Made by a program: the position numbers and the translations under genes. Under the pieces are notes generated by a model, which saw only the letters and a list, made by a program, of their open reading frames with translations, was not told the origin of the DNA and made no database searches. From Sphingopyxis lindanitolerans (GTDB taxonomy: Bacteria > Pseudomonadota > Alphaproteobacteria > Sphingomonadales > Sphingomonadaceae), in contig NZ_CM009578.1 in NCBI RefSeq assembly GCF_002993885.1, positions 1,835,751 through 1,899,750 of the forward strand: a DNA stretch of 64,000 nt, written 5' to 3'. This document shows, piece by piece, positions 52,256 to 61,953 of this stretch (the first letter of the stretch is position 1; the number at the start of each line of letters is the position of its first letter).

Positions 52256-53560
52256 TTACGCAGGCACCCGCGGCGCCGTCCACAGCCCGAAACTTGCAAT
52301 GATCGCATAGCAGATCAACGGCACCGCCAGCGCGAGCCGGATGTCGCCGCTGATGTCTGCCACCGTTCCGAACAGATAGGGGACGATCGCTCCGCCGACG
52401 ATCGCGGTGCACATGATGCCCGACCCCTGCGGCGTCTGTTCGCCGAGCCCCTCGGTCCCGAGGCTGAAGATCGTCGGGAACATCAGCGAATTGCAGAAAC
52501 CGACCAGGATCAGCGCCCAGCCCGACACCGCGCCGGTCGTCACCGCCGACAGGATGATCAGCGAAATCGCCCCCGCCGCGAAGGTCGCGAGCACACGCCC
52601 CGGCTTCGCCAGTCGCAGGACGAAACCGCCGAGCAACCGGCCGACGAGCGCGCCCAGCCAATATATCGCGACCAGCTTGCCCGCGGCCTGGAGATCCAGT
52701 CCCATCACGCTCGGCTCGCCCAGATAGGCAATCAGGTTCGAGCCGATCGCCACTTCGGCGCCGACATAGGTGAAGATACACAGCGCGCCGAGTTGGACGC
52801 GGCGGTTGTGGGTGAGCAGGCCCCAGGTGCCCTCGATCTTCACATCTTCGGTCCTGGCATTATCGAGCACCCCCCGGAACATCCAGAACACGGCCGCGAT
52901 GGCCAGCATCAGCACGCCAAGTCCCATATAGGCGGTGCCGATCGATGCCCCCTCGGCGACGCGATAGGCCTGAATTTGCGCCTCGCTCGCCATGTCGGCG
53001 TCGAGCGGCTGCGAATCGCCAAGCAGGAAGGTTGCGCCGCCATAGATCATCAGGAACACGCCGATCGAATTGAACGCCTGGGCAAAGGTCAGGCGGCTGT
53101 GCGCGGTTTCGCTCGGCCCCAGGGTCGTGATCACCGGATTCATCGCCACCTGCAGAACCGTAATCCCCGCGCCGATGCAAAAGAGCGCGGCAAGGAAGCC
53201 GGGGTAAGAGGCTGCCGCCGACGCCGGAATGAAAAGAAAAGCCGCCGCCGCGACGATAGCGAATCCGAGCACGAAGGTGCGGATATAGCCGAGCTTCGAC
53301 ATGATGATGCCCGCGGGGATCGAAAAGGCGGCATAGGCGATGAAGAACGCCATCTGCACCAGATTCGCCTGCGCGTGCGTCAGGTGGAACATCGGCTTGA
53401 ACTTGCCGACCAGCAGGTCGTTGATGTTCGTCACGCCGCCCAGCAGGAAAAACACCGCAAAGGCGAGGATCAGCACGACGCGCGTGCCGCCGCCGCTCTT
53501 GCCCCCCTCACCGCCCGGGTTCGGGTCCATGTTCGTCGCGACATTCGGCGCCAATGCCAT
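52256..53560 (-). CDS. FucP-like sugar/proton symporter (MFS)
   Basis: 434 residues with twelve predicted helices. GGVTNINDLLVGKFKPMFHL and FFIAYAAFSIPAGIIMSKLGY match the fucose/glucose-galactose permease group, as do VLQVAMNPVITTLG and FCNSLMFPTIFSLGTEGLGE. It probably imports the sugar released by the GH3 enzyme. It lies 54 nt downstream of the GH3 gene and is likely in its operon. Confidence 0.88.
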   Translation of the reverse strand: MALAPNVATNMDPNPGGEGGKSGGGTRVVLILAFAVFFLLGGVTNINDLLVGKFKPMFHLTHAQANLVQMAFFIAYAAFSIPAGIIMSKLGYIRTFVLGFAIVAAAAFLFIPASAAASYPGFLAALFCIGAGITVLQVAMNPVITTLGPSETAHSRLTFAQAFNSIGVFLMIYGGATFLLGDSQPLDADMASEAQIQAYRVAEGASIGTAYMGLGVLMLAIAAVFWMFRGVLDNARTEDVKIEGTWGLLTHNRRVQLGALCIFTYVGAEVAIGSNLIAYLGEPSVMGLDLQAAGKLVAIYWLGALVGRLLGGFVLRLAKPGRVLATFAAGAISLIILSAVTTGAVSGWALILVGFCNSLMFPTIFSLGTEGLGEQTPQGSGIMCTAIVGGAIVPYLFGTVADISGDIRLALAVPLICYAIIASFGLWTAPRVPA

Positions 53561-53613
53561 GGCTTTCTTCCCAGCTTATCTCTTGAACCGGCGACGCGAC
53601 CCTTATCTTATGC

Positions 53614-56112
53614 TTAGCCACGCACCGCCAGCGGACAAGCCGGATTTTCGCCGATCGCTTCGACATTCGTATTCACCAGCGTCACCGCGAACCCCTTGTC
53701 GCCGCTCAATGTCACCGGGGCACCGACGCGCGCGAGGTCGGCGCCGGCGTCGGCGAAACAGCGTAGCGGGATTCTGATCGTCGAAACCCGGTCCGCGGGC
53801 GCTGCGCGGACGCGCGCGGTCAGATCGACACGCGCGCCGCCGAACGCCAGCGTGACCGGCGCCGAACCCGCCGCGTCGATCCGCCAGTCGATCCGCAACG
53901 CGAAGCTGTTGTTGAGCTGGCGCGTCAGGTCGGCGGCCGGTCCCGCGAGGCGGACGGAGGCGGGACCGGTCCAGATGAAGCTCTTGCCATCCTCCTGCGC
54001 CGCGACGTCGACCGAGCGCGTCGCGAGCAGGCCATAGCTGCTGTCCACCGGCGCCGATTCGACCTGCCGCGAGCCTCCGGCGTCGGTGATCGACAACAGC
54101 CATGGCGACCGCGCGCGGCCACCCGAAAAGAAATTCGCGACATTCAGCATGCTCGCGACGTCGATGCCCGGCTCTTCGGACAGCGTCGGCACCTTGCTTC
54201 TGTCGGCGTAGGTCAAGCCATAGCCGACCGCGAATTGCGGCTTTTCGACCGGCGCGCGCGCGTCGGCGGGCCAGGCGAAGGGCAGCCTGCCGGTGAAATC
54301 CCGCGCGGGCTTGCCGTCCTTGCCCGCAACGAGCACGTCGGCGACTCCCGCCCCCTGTGACCCCGGCAGCCACGCCGCGACGAAAGCGTCGGCGGCGTTG
54401 ATTTCGGGATTGGTGAACAGCGGCCGGCCCGACAGAAAGACCGCGACGACGGGAATCCCCGCCGCCTTCAGTGTTTTCAGGACGGCAAGATCCTTTGCCC
54501 CGGCAGGCTGATAATCGAGCGTCGGGACGTCGCCCTGAAACTCGGCATAGGGATGCTCGCCGAAGACGACGACCGCGACGTCGGGCTTTTCCTCGTAGGC
54601 ACCGCCCTCCGACAGCGTCGCGGTTCCGCCCGCGTCGCGCACCGCCTTGTCCATCGCTTCCCAGATCGTCTGGCCGTTCGGGAAGTCGGCGTGGGTCACG
54701 TCGGTGCCCTGCCAGCTGATCGTCCAGCCGCCCGCCTGCATCGCCATGTCGTTCGCGCCGGAGCCGGTCACCAGCACGCGCGCACCCGGCTCGATCGGCA
54801 GCACACTGCCATTATTCTTGAGCAGCACGAGCGACTTGGCGACCGCCTCGCGCGCGATCGCCAGATGTTCGGGCGCGCCGACGGCGGCGACATTGCCGCG
54901 GTCGATGTGCTCGACGTCGAACAGGCCGAGCTTATATTTCACGCGCAGGATGCGCCGCACCGCGTCGTCGAGCCGTTCGCTCGTGATCCGCCCGTCCTTC
55001 GCCTCGGCGAGCGTCGATGCGTAAAGCCCCTTCCAGCTATCGGGCGCCATGACCATATCGAGCCCTGCCATGATCGACTGCGGGCAGTCGGTGACGCTGC
55101 ATCCCGCGACCTGACCGTGGCCGTTCCAGTCGCCGACGACGAAGCCGGCAAAGCCCATCCTGCCCTTGAGTGCATCGGTCAGCAGCCCCTTGTTGCCGTG
55201 GTTCTTGACCCCGTTCCAACTCGAAAAGCTCGCCATCACGGTCAGCGCGCCGGCGTCGATCGCGGCAGGATAGCCCTGCGCGTGCTTCGCGATCAGTTCG
55301 ACCTCGCCGATCTTCGCGTCACCCTGATCCTTGCCCTCGAAGGTGCCGCCGTCGGCAAGGAAATGCTTGGCGGTCGCGGCGACGTGCGTGCCGTCGATCG
55401 AGCGTCCGGCGACGAGCGGACCCTGTAACCCAAGCACCATCGCCCTAGCATAGTCGGCGACGAGCTGCGGGTCGGACGAATAGCCTTCATAGCTGCGCCC
55501 CCAGCGCAGGTCCTGCGGCACCGCGAGCGTCGGGGCGAAGGTCCATTCTATGCCGCTGCCCGCGATCTCAGCCGCGGTGACCTGACCGATGCGGTGGATC
55601 AGTTCGGGATCATGTGCGGCGCCGAGGCCGATATTGTGCGGGAACAGCGTCGCGCCGGGGACATTATTATGGCCGTGGACGGCGTCGATCCCGAAGATGA
55701 TCGGGATCGCGACGCCATTGGCCTGCGGGCGCAGCGACACTGCCCGGAATTCGCCGACGAGCTTCGCCCAATCGGCGGCACTCGACCGCTCGTTGCCATT
55801 GGGACCGCTGTTGCCGCCCGCGAGGATCGAACCGAGCGGGTAGGTTTCGAGATCCTTGGGCGTCACGGTGCTGATGTCGGCCTGGACCAGTTGGCCGACC
55901 TTTTGTTCGATCGTCATCTTCGCGATCAGCGCGTCGATGCGCGCTTCGGTCGCGGCGTCGGTGATCGTGGAGGGGCTTTTCGCGGCGGGCCAGAGGTCGG
56001 GATGGACCACGGCCGACAGGGAGGACGAAGCCGGTGCGGGACTGTCCGCCATCGCCATACCGGCGGTTCCCGCCAGCAGCAGCGCTGTCGCCATGGCCAT
56101 CGCCTTCCGCAT
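53614..56112 (-). CDS. GH3 family beta-glucosidase, exported
   Basis: 832 residues. Signal MRKAMAMATALLLAGTAGMA. The GH3 N-terminal TIM barrel has IPIIFGIDAVHGHNNVPGAT and the nucleophile Asp near 326 in GFVVGDWNGHGQVAGC; the alpha/beta sandwich domain contains GRPLFTNPEINAADAFVAAW. A C-terminal extra domain follows. It likely hydrolyses beta-1,3/1,4-glucosides in the periplasm. GGGAGAG precedes the ATG at 56112 (upstream ATG 56124 has a worse site). A LacI-type palindrome is 37 nt upstream. Confidence 0.92.
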   Translation of the reverse strand: MRKAMAMATALLLAGTAGMAMADSPAPASSSLSAVVHPDLWPAAKSPSTITDAATEARIDALIAKMTIEQKVGQLVQADISTVTPKDLETYPLGSILAGGNSGPNGNERSSAADWAKLVGEFRAVSLRPQANGVAIPIIFGIDAVHGHNNVPGATLFPHNIGLGAAHDPELIHRIGQVTAAEIAGSGIEWTFAPTLAVPQDLRWGRSYEGYSSDPQLVADYARAMVLGLQGPLVAGRSIDGTHVAATAKHFLADGGTFEGKDQGDAKIGEVELIAKHAQGYPAAIDAGALTVMASFSSWNGVKNHGNKGLLTDALKGRMGFAGFVVGDWNGHGQVAGCSVTDCPQSIMAGLDMVMAPDSWKGLYASTLAEAKDGRITSERLDDAVRRILRVKYKLGLFDVEHIDRGNVAAVGAPEHLAIAREAVAKSLVLLKNNGSVLPIEPGARVLVTGSGANDMAMQAGGWTISWQGTDVTHADFPNGQTIWEAMDKAVRDAGGTATLSEGGAYEEKPDVAVVVFGEHPYAEFQGDVPTLDYQPAGAKDLAVLKTLKAAGIPVVAVFLSGRPLFTNPEINAADAFVAAWLPGSQGAGVADVLVAGKDGKPARDFTGRLPFAWPADARAPVEKPQFAVGYGLTYADRSKVPTLSEEPGIDVASMLNVANFFSGGRARSPWLLSITDAGGSRQVESAPVDSSYGLLATRSVDVAAQEDGKSFIWTGPASVRLAGPAADLTRQLNNSFALRIDWRIDAAGSAPVTLAFGGARVDLTARVRAAPADRVSTIRIPLRCFADAGADLARVGAPVTLSGDKGFAVTLVNTNVEAIGENPACPLAVRG

Positions 56113-56148
56113 CGTCTCTCCCATCCTCTATCCCATGAATATCGCATA

Positions 56149-56162
56149 TGTGAACGTTATCA
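56149..56162 (-). promoter_or_regulatory. LacI-type operator candidate upstream of GH3 gene
   Basis: TGTGAACGTTATCA has a central CG and the GAACGTT core also present at 61852-61865 (TGGGAACGTTCCTA) in front of the SapC operon. LacI-family sites generally are palindromes with a central CG. The repressor gene lies 1.25 kb upstream on the same strand. Confidence 0.6.
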
Positions 56163-56218
56163 AATTCTCTCTCGCACAGCCCCTCTGCGAAATCAAGCAT
56201 CCAGTTCGGCAGGAGAAA

Positions 56219-57421
56219 TCAGGCGGTGCGGGGCATGGTGGCGAGCAGCACGACCGCCGCCGCCGCGAGCACCGCGAGCAACAGAAACAGCGCGCCGAAC
56301 CCGAAACCGGGGACCAGCGAGATCGTCAGCCACGGCATGATCAGCGACGGAATCGTGTTGGTCAGGTTGAAGAAGCCGAGATCGCGCCCGCGATGGTCGG
56401 CGCGCGGCAGGACGCGCAGCGTCTGCCCGGCGTGGAGCGACAGGAATGCCGTCGTCGCGATGCCGAACACCAGATAGGCCGCCTTCGCCGAAGCCGGATC
56501 GGCGGCCAGCGCCATACCGATCAGCCCGGCGCTCGTCAGCGCCGCGGCGGCGGCCAGCGGCACGAAGGGGCGGTGGTGGCGGTCGGCCCAGCGCCCGGCG
56601 AACAGCGCGACCGGCACCGCGATGGTCAGCGCGAGACTGAAAAGTCCCGCCTTCGCGTGATCCCCCATCGTCGGATCGATCGACCGGAACCAGAAATAGA
56701 GATAGGCGAACAGCGCCGCCTCGGCGATCTGGATGAGCAGCCGCGCCAGCCACATCCGCACCGCGGGCCGCGCGGCGGCGCGCACTGGTCGTTCGCGGCG
56801 CAGCGCGACCTGCATCAGTTCGGGAAAGGCGCGCGGCCGACCGAACAGCAGCGCGGGCAGGATCGCCGCCGCGACGAGCAGGGCGATCGCCGTCACCCGC
56901 TGCTCCATCGACGCGAGCCCGGGCAGGGTGATGAGCGCGCCCGACCAGGCGCCGAGCGCGGGCGAGAAAGCGAGCAGCCCGCCAAGCAGCCCTTTCTGTG
57001 CGTCGGGAACGACGTCGCCCGCCCATGCCGACAGCGGCCCGAGGATCATGTTGAGCGCAAGCTGCCACGCGATGAGTACCGCGAGCAGGGTCGGCACATC
57101 GCGCGCGCGCGGCACCGCAAGCAGCAGCGCGATGGTGAGGATCAGCCCCGCGAGCACCCACGGACGCCGACTTTGCGTGCGGTCGCTGAGCGAGCCGAAA
57201 AGCACCCCGCCCGCACTCGCCGCGAGCGCACCGAAGAAGGTCAGATAGCCGAGCCAGCGCACGTCCTCGGCTCCCGCAAGTTCGGCCATCCGCGCGGGCA
57301 GCAGCAGCGTCAGGAACGGCACATAGGCGATCGCGCCGCCCGCGGCGGCGAGCGCATAGAGCAGCAGGAAGCGCGTCGATTGGCGTTGCGCCGACGGCGC
57401 CGACGCTTCGCCGTCAGCCAT
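56219..57421 (-). CDS. MFS permease, glycoside-type
   Basis: 400 residues with twelve predicted helices. FGSLSDRTQSRRPWVLAGLI is the MFS loop signature of the SLC45/GPH-like sugar permeases. WARCADRHHRPF-type loops follow as AGRWADRHHRPFVPLA. It starts 8 nt inside the end of the LacI gene, so the two are co-translated. It probably takes up an oligosaccharide or glycoside of the locus; the substrate is unknown. Confidence 0.82.
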   Translation of the reverse strand: MADGEASAPSAQRQSTRFLLLYALAAAGGAIAYVPFLTLLLPARMAELAGAEDVRWLGYLTFFGALAASAGGVLFGSLSDRTQSRRPWVLAGLILTIALLLAVPRARDVPTLLAVLIAWQLALNMILGPLSAWAGDVVPDAQKGLLGGLLAFSPALGAWSGALITLPGLASMEQRVTAIALLVAAAILPALLFGRPRAFPELMQVALRRERPVRAAARPAVRMWLARLLIQIAEAALFAYLYFWFRSIDPTMGDHAKAGLFSLALTIAVPVALFAGRWADRHHRPFVPLAAAAALTSAGLIGMALAADPASAKAAYLVFGIATTAFLSLHAGQTLRVLPRADHRGRDLGFFNLTNTIPSLIMPWLTISLVPGFGFGALFLLLAVLAAAAVVLLATMPRTA

Positions 57422-58466
57422 CTGGGGGCGCCGTCGACCCGCGCTCGACCAGCCCGCCGCTGACGACGGTCGGCTCAGTAGGTCGCGGCGCGCCGCGCTG
57501 CGCCGCGATGATCAGTTCGACCGCGCGCGCCACGGTCTCGGCAACCGGCTGGTCGACCGCGGTCAGCGGCGGCTGGCTGAAGCGGACGATCGGGGTGTTA
57601 TCGAAGCAGACGAGCGACAATTGCCGCGGCACGTCGAGCCTGATTTCGCGCGCAACCTCGAGCGCGGCGAGCGACATCTGGTCGTTGCTGGCGATGATCG
57701 CGGTCGGCCGGTCGTCGCCGCCGAGCAGGCGCCGAGCCGCCGCATCGCCCGAGGCGTAGCTGAAATCGCCCTCGGCGAGCAGGCCGTCGACCGGCAGTCC
57801 CGCCGCCGCCATCTCGGCTTTCCAACCGTCGATGCGCCAGCGGCTGAGGTCATATTCGACCGAACCGGAGATGAAGCCGACGCGCCGGTGACCGAGCCCG
57901 ATCAGATGCCGCGTCGCGCGCGCCGCCGACCCCTCGTCGTCCATCGTCAGCGCGATCCCTGCCGCGCCGCCGTGCGAGCCGATCCGCGCGAAAGGAATCT
58001 TCTGTTGATGGAGCAGGCCCACGATCAGCGGATTGTCCGAATGCGGCGGGGTCAATATCACCCCGTCGGGCTGGAGCGCCGCGATCGTCGCGCGCAGTTC
58101 GCGTTCGACATGGTCATTGTGCGTATCGACCAGCTCGAAGATCATCCGATAGCCATATTCGGCGCATTTCAGCATACCGCCGAACAGCATCTGGTCGACC
58201 CAGTCGGTGCCTTGTCGCGCCTTCCAGTCGGCGATCGTGCGTTCGCGGTCGTTGATCGCGAGGATCAGATAGGAACGCGACCCGCTCATCCGCTGCGCCG
58301 CGATCGACGGGACATAGCCCAATTTGTCGATCGATGCCTGCACCCGCTCCTTCATTTCGGTGCGGACATTGGGCTCGTTGTTGATGACGCGGCTGACCGT
58401 TTGCAACGAGACGCCCGCATCGGCCGCCACATGCTTGATCGTCACCGATTGCCGCCGACGTCCCAT
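57414..58466 (-). CDS. LacI-family transcriptional regulator
   Basis: 350 residues. The HTH is VTIKHVAADAGVSLQTVSRV followed by INNEPNVR and the hinge GYVPSIAAQRMSGSRS; the effector domain begins YLILAINDRERTIADWK and has SASGYASGDAAARRLLGGDD-like segments (FSYASGDAAARRLLGGDDRP). It should bind palindromes with central CG; two such sites lie in the locus. Its effector is probably a sugar released by the GH3 enzyme. Co-translated with the permease downstream. Confidence 0.93.
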   Translation of the reverse strand: MGRRRQSVTIKHVAADAGVSLQTVSRVINNEPNVRTEMKERVQASIDKLGYVPSIAAQRMSGSRSYLILAINDRERTIADWKARQGTDWVDQMLFGGMLKCAEYGYRMIFELVDTHNDHVERELRATIAALQPDGVILTPPHSDNPLIVGLLHQQKIPFARIGSHGGAAGIALTMDDEGSAARATRHLIGLGHRRVGFISGSVEYDLSRWRIDGWKAEMAAAGLPVDGLLAEGDFSYASGDAAARRLLGGDDRPTAIIASNDQMSLAALEVAREIRLDVPRQLSLVCFDNTPIVRFSQPPLTAVDQPVAETVARAVELIIAAQRGAPRPTEPTVVSGGLVERGSTAPPDG

Positions 58467-58569
58467 CAGTCCGTTCCGCTCCCCCTCAGGCTACTCCCGG
58501 CCGTGCTAGCGCCGTCGCTGGCGCAAGGCCATATGCGAACCCGCACGATTTCCATCTTTTTCGCCATGA

Positions 58570-60069
58570 TCACGCCGCCTGTGGCGCCTGGGCACCGCAA
58601 TAGCGCGCGACATAGGCCTGATGGTCGGGCAGCGTCGCGGCGGTGCGCGCGGCGCTCTCGCGCAAGCCCTCCATGAAGCGTTCGAGTTCGTCGGCCGACA
58701 GCTTCTCGGCAATCGGGTGCCAGCTCTGCGGTTCGATCCCCTGCCCCATCATCACCTGCACCCAGCTATTCTCGCCGAACAATTCCTCATTCTTGCGGAA
58801 CACCCGGCCGGTTTCGCGGAACAGCTCGATCTTCTGCTGCAGGCTGTCGGGGATCGGCATCGCCGCGACATGGCGCCAGAAGGGGCTGTCGCGGCGCTCG
58901 GTCGCCTTATAATGCAGGATCACGAAGTCGCGGATCTGTTCGATGTCCCGCCGCTGCTGTTCGTTGAATTCGATGGCGTCGCGCTCGCTGACCCGGCCGT
59001 TGGGCATCAGGCGGATGAAGCGCAGGATCGCGCGCTGGATCAGGTGCACCGTCGTCGCCTCGAGCGGTTCGACGAAACCGCCGGCCAGCCCGACCGCGAC
59101 GCAGTTGCGAACCCATTGATTGCGCCGCACTCCGCCCTTGAACTTGATGTCGATCGGCTCGACCAGCGGCTCGCCGAGCGACGACAGCAGGCGGTCGAGC
59201 GCCGCGTCGCGCGACAGGTAACGGCTCGAATAGACGATCCCCGCGCCCATCCGGTGCTGGAGCGGGATGCGCCATTGCCAGCCGGCATCGTGCGCGATCG
59301 CGCGCGTATAGGGCATCGGCGGCCCCTGATGCTTCGACTGGAGCGCGACCGCGCTGTCGTTGGGCAGCCAATGCCCCCAATCCTCGAACCCCGCATGGAG
59401 CGCACCGTCGATCAGCAGGCCGCGAAAGCCGGTGCAGTCGACGAACATGTCGCCCTCGACGCGCCGCTCGCCGTCGAGCAGCAGCGCGGCGATATTGCCG
59501 CTCTCGCCATCGAGCTCGACGGTCTGGATCTTGCCCTCGACGCGCTTCGCGCCGTCGGCCTCGGCGAGCTTCCGCAGGAAGCGACCGTAAAGCGTCGCAT
59601 CGACATGATAGGCATAGTTCATGCGGTCTTCGGGCAGATGCGCGAACTTGCCCTGGAGCCCCGCGACAAGCTCGAGGCAATATTCGTCATAGCTGTGCGG
59701 ATAGCCCTCCGCCCGCGCGCGCAGCCAGAAATGCTGGAACCCCGCCGACCAGTGGTCCTTGCCGCTGAGGCCGAAGCTGTGGAAATAGCTGTCTCCGTCA
59801 TATTTCCAATTATCGAACAAGATGCCGAGCTTGAAGGTCGCCTGCGCCGCGCGCATGAATTCGGGCTCGGCTATGCCGAGGATGCGGTTGAAATTGACCA
59901 GCGGGGGGATCGTCGATTCGCCGACCCCGATGGTGCCGATCGCCTCCGATTCGACGAGCGTCAGGTCGACCGTCGCCCCCATCGTCCGCGCGATCGCCGC
60001 CGCCATCATCCAGCCCGCGGTCCCACCACCGGCGATCACGACGCGGCGGCGCTGCCTGTTTTCGCTCAT
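58570..60069 (-). CDS. Flavin-dependent tryptophan-halogenase-family protein
   Basis: 499 residues. FAD site GGGTAGWMMA (14-23), the catalytic Lys80 in ATFKLGILFDNW, the WxWxIP motif GWQWRIP at 263-269 and the substrate-binding VEPLEATTVHLIQ are intact. Thus an active halogenase or a related monooxygenase is possible. In sphingomonads such genes are usually embedded in TonB-receptor carbohydrate loci together with SapC and cupin-like genes; no substrate has been shown. Its start overlaps the cupin gene by 4 nt. Confidence 0.87.
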   Translation of the reverse strand: MSENRQRRRVVIAGGGTAGWMMAAAIARTMGATVDLTLVESEAIGTIGVGESTIPPLVNFNRILGIAEPEFMRAAQATFKLGILFDNWKYDGDSYFHSFGLSGKDHWSAGFQHFWLRARAEGYPHSYDEYCLELVAGLQGKFAHLPEDRMNYAYHVDATLYGRFLRKLAEADGAKRVEGKIQTVELDGESGNIAALLLDGERRVEGDMFVDCTGFRGLLIDGALHAGFEDWGHWLPNDSAVALQSKHQGPPMPYTRAIAHDAGWQWRIPLQHRMGAGIVYSSRYLSRDAALDRLLSSLGEPLVEPIDIKFKGGVRRNQWVRNCVAVGLAGGFVEPLEATTVHLIQRAILRFIRLMPNGRVSERDAIEFNEQQRRDIEQIRDFVILHYKATERRDSPFWRHVAAMPIPDSLQQKIELFRETGRVFRKNEELFGENSWVQVMMGQGIEPQSWHPIAEKLSADELERFMEGLRESAARTAATLPDHQAYVARYCGAQAPQAA

Positions 60070-61094
60070 CGGCTCAATGTCCTTAGCAAGAAGGCGCGCA
60101 GCCGCCCCGCGCTCTCAGGCGTGAGAGGAGCGAGGATGCCGCGCGCCGGTTCGGGAATATGGCCGGTCGCCCGGCCGTCGTTGTCGAAGACATAATGGTC
60201 GAACAGGTCGCGCCAGATCGCCTTGTCCTCGCCCGCCATGTCGCGGATCGCGAGGATCGCATGATGGAGCGCGTCCTGCGGCTGGCCAAGCCACGCCGGG
60301 GTGCGGCGCCACCAGTAATTGACCAATATGTTGAAGTCGGCGAGCGCCTCGACATGGTGCCACCACATCGAGGGGATGAAGATCGCATCGCCGGGCTCCA
60401 GCTCCGCTGTCTGCGCGTGGGCCATCGCGTCGGCGAAGCGCGGATAGGCGGCAAGGTCGGGCGCGGCGAAATCGACCATGCTGACGGTGCGGCCGGCGGG
60501 AGTGTTGTCGATCGGCCCCAGATAGAGGTTGCGGTACTGGTCGGGCGGAAACAAAGTGAAACGCCGCCGCCCCGCCGCGCAGCAGGCAAGATTGTCGGGG
60601 TAATCATTGTGCGCGGCGATGCGCGTCCGCGTCCCGATCCAGATGCTCTTCAACAGGTCGCGCGCGCCGAGATCGATCGGGTTCGCGTCGTCGAGCCCGT
60701 CGAAATGCGTCGGAATGTCGATCGAGGCGAGATAGACGGTGCGGATGTCGCCGAGTATCTCGCCCTTCTCCAGCCCCGCGAAGATGTCGGCGAGCTTGCC
60801 CGTCCCGGTGCGAAAATTCATCGCCATGTCGGCGTCGTAGAACAGCCGCCCATCGTGCCCCGGCGGGCCAATCGCGACCTTGAAGGCGCGGTCGCGCGCA
60901 TGATCCAGCAGATAGCGGCGCGCCACCTCCGCCGAGTCCCGGCCCGCAGCGACGAGCGGCCAGTCGGCGACGAGTCCGCGCAGCACGAACGGTTCGCGCG
61001 CGCCGTTCAGTAGCGCATCCAGCCCCGTTTCCCGCCATTCGCGCTCGGACACGCGCGCGATGCGGTCGTCGATCGGTGCGTCCCGCTCAGCCAT
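60066..61094 (-). CDS. cupin-like (JmjC) Fe(II)/2-oxoglutarate oxygenase
   Basis: 342 residues, cupin_8 type. The iron site is His-Asn-Asp in RIAAHNDYPDNLACCAAGRR and the distal His in IPSMWWHHVEALADFNI. FTLFPPDQYRNLYLGPIDNT is typical of these JmjC-like hydroxylases. Related proteins hydroxylate protein or peptide side chains. Coupled to SapC (8-nt overlap) and to the halogenase (4-nt overlap). Confidence 0.87.
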   Translation of the reverse strand: MAERDAPIDDRIARVSEREWRETGLDALLNGAREPFVLRGLVADWPLVAAGRDSAEVARRYLLDHARDRAFKVAIGPPGHDGRLFYDADMAMNFRTGTGKLADIFAGLEKGEILGDIRTVYLASIDIPTHFDGLDDANPIDLGARDLLKSIWIGTRTRIAAHNDYPDNLACCAAGRRRFTLFPPDQYRNLYLGPIDNTPAGRTVSMVDFAAPDLAAYPRFADAMAHAQTAELEPGDAIFIPSMWWHHVEALADFNILVNYWWRRTPAWLGQPQDALHHAILAIRDMAGEDKAIWRDLFDHYVFDNDGRATGHIPEPARGILAPLTPESAGRLRAFLLRTLSR

Positions 61095-61809
61095 CGCGCC
61101 GCCTGCGGTTCTTGCGCCGGGCGAGTTCCGCGAGTTGCGACAGCGAGGCGAGCGCCATGAAGATCGGCATCAGATGCCCCGCCGCGTGCAGCGCACCGAG
61201 CGCGGCGGCATCGAGGGCGCGCAGCCGCGCCTCGTCGATGATGTGAAAGCCGACGAGCGAATGGAGGGATCCGTCGTCCAACATTACCTCGAAAGTGAAG
61301 GGCTCGAGCAGTTCATGTTCGGCCAGCGCATCGAAGAAGGCGCCGCTGCCGCGATAGCCTTCGTCGAGTTCGCCGAGCCGGTCGGCGATGGCGTCGAGGA
61401 ACGGGGTTGGCCGGCCCTCGGAGTCGAACAGTCGTACGCCCTCGTCGCCATCCTGCGCGATGCGCGGATGGGCAAGGTCGATATGCACCTGCCCCGACCC
61501 CTCGCCGCCCGGCGGCCGGCCGATCAGGAAGGGCTGGATCGCGAGCGACAGCGGCCGGTAGCCGCCGTCCCAGCGCGCGCCGTCGAGAAAGAGATTCTCG
61601 CCCGTCTCGAACCCCAGCAATGCAACCGCGAAAAAAAGCTCCCGCCCCGTCTCGCGCCGGAAAAGGATCGGGAAATCGGCCTGCACGCGGCGAAATTCGG
61701 ACGGCACGACCAGCGTCGCCATCACCCCGTCTCCCAGGTCCGCCCCCGCATCAACGCATATGCGAAGGTCGCGGTGGGTGTTGCTGTCAAGGAGCGTATG
61801 GCTGGTCAT
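61087..61809 (-). CDS. SapC-family protein
   Basis: 240 residues. The family core is MATLVVPSEFRRVQADFPIL with ENLFLDGARWDGGYRPLSLA and IQPFLIGRP; it ends with helical GHLMPIFMALASLSQLAELA. SapC-like proteins occur beside TonB receptors and halogenases in proteobacteria; no activity is known. I use the ATG at 61809 (MTSHTLLDSNTHRDLRIC) which sits after AGGAG at a long spacing; upstream ATGs at 61842 and 61851 are possible. First gene after the operator at 61852. Confidence 0.87.
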   Translation of the reverse strand: MTSHTLLDSNTHRDLRICVDAGADLGDGVMATLVVPSEFRRVQADFPILFRRETGRELFFAVALLGFETGENLFLDGARWDGGYRPLSLAIQPFLIGRPPGGEGSGQVHIDLAHPRIAQDGDEGVRLFDSEGRPTPFLDAIADRLGELDEGYRGSGAFFDALAEHELLEPFTFEVMLDDGSLHSLVGFHIIDEARLRALDAAALGALHAAGHLMPIFMALASLSQLAELARRKNRRRRDG

Positions 61810-61851
61810 CCGGTCTGTCTTCTCCTGTCTGGCAGTGGACATTTTCGCCAT

Positions 61852-61865
61852 TGGGAACGTTCCTA
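61852..61865 (-). promoter_or_regulatory. LacI-type operator candidate TGGGAACGTTCCTA
   Basis: The 10-bp core GGAACGTTCC is a perfect palindrome with central CG and shares GAACGTT with the site before the GH3 gene. It lies between the TonB-receptor terminator (61891-61921) and the SapC start, exactly where the promoter of the SapC operon must be. Confidence 0.6.
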
Positions 61866-61890
61866 CGCCACCCGCCGCCGCCCGTCACGC

Positions 61891-61921
61891 AAAAGAGCCG
61901 CGCCCCGAAGGCGCGACTCTC
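61891..61921 (-). terminator. intrinsic terminator of the TonB-receptor gene
   Basis: On the minus strand GAGTCGCGCC-TTCG-GGGCGCGGCTC with one mismatch is followed by TTTTGC; it begins about 32 nt after the receptor stop. It separates receptor and SapC transcripts, although readthrough is possible. Confidence 0.85.
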
Positions 61922-61953
61922 TCACCAACAGGCGGCAGGGAAGGTTGCCGCAC

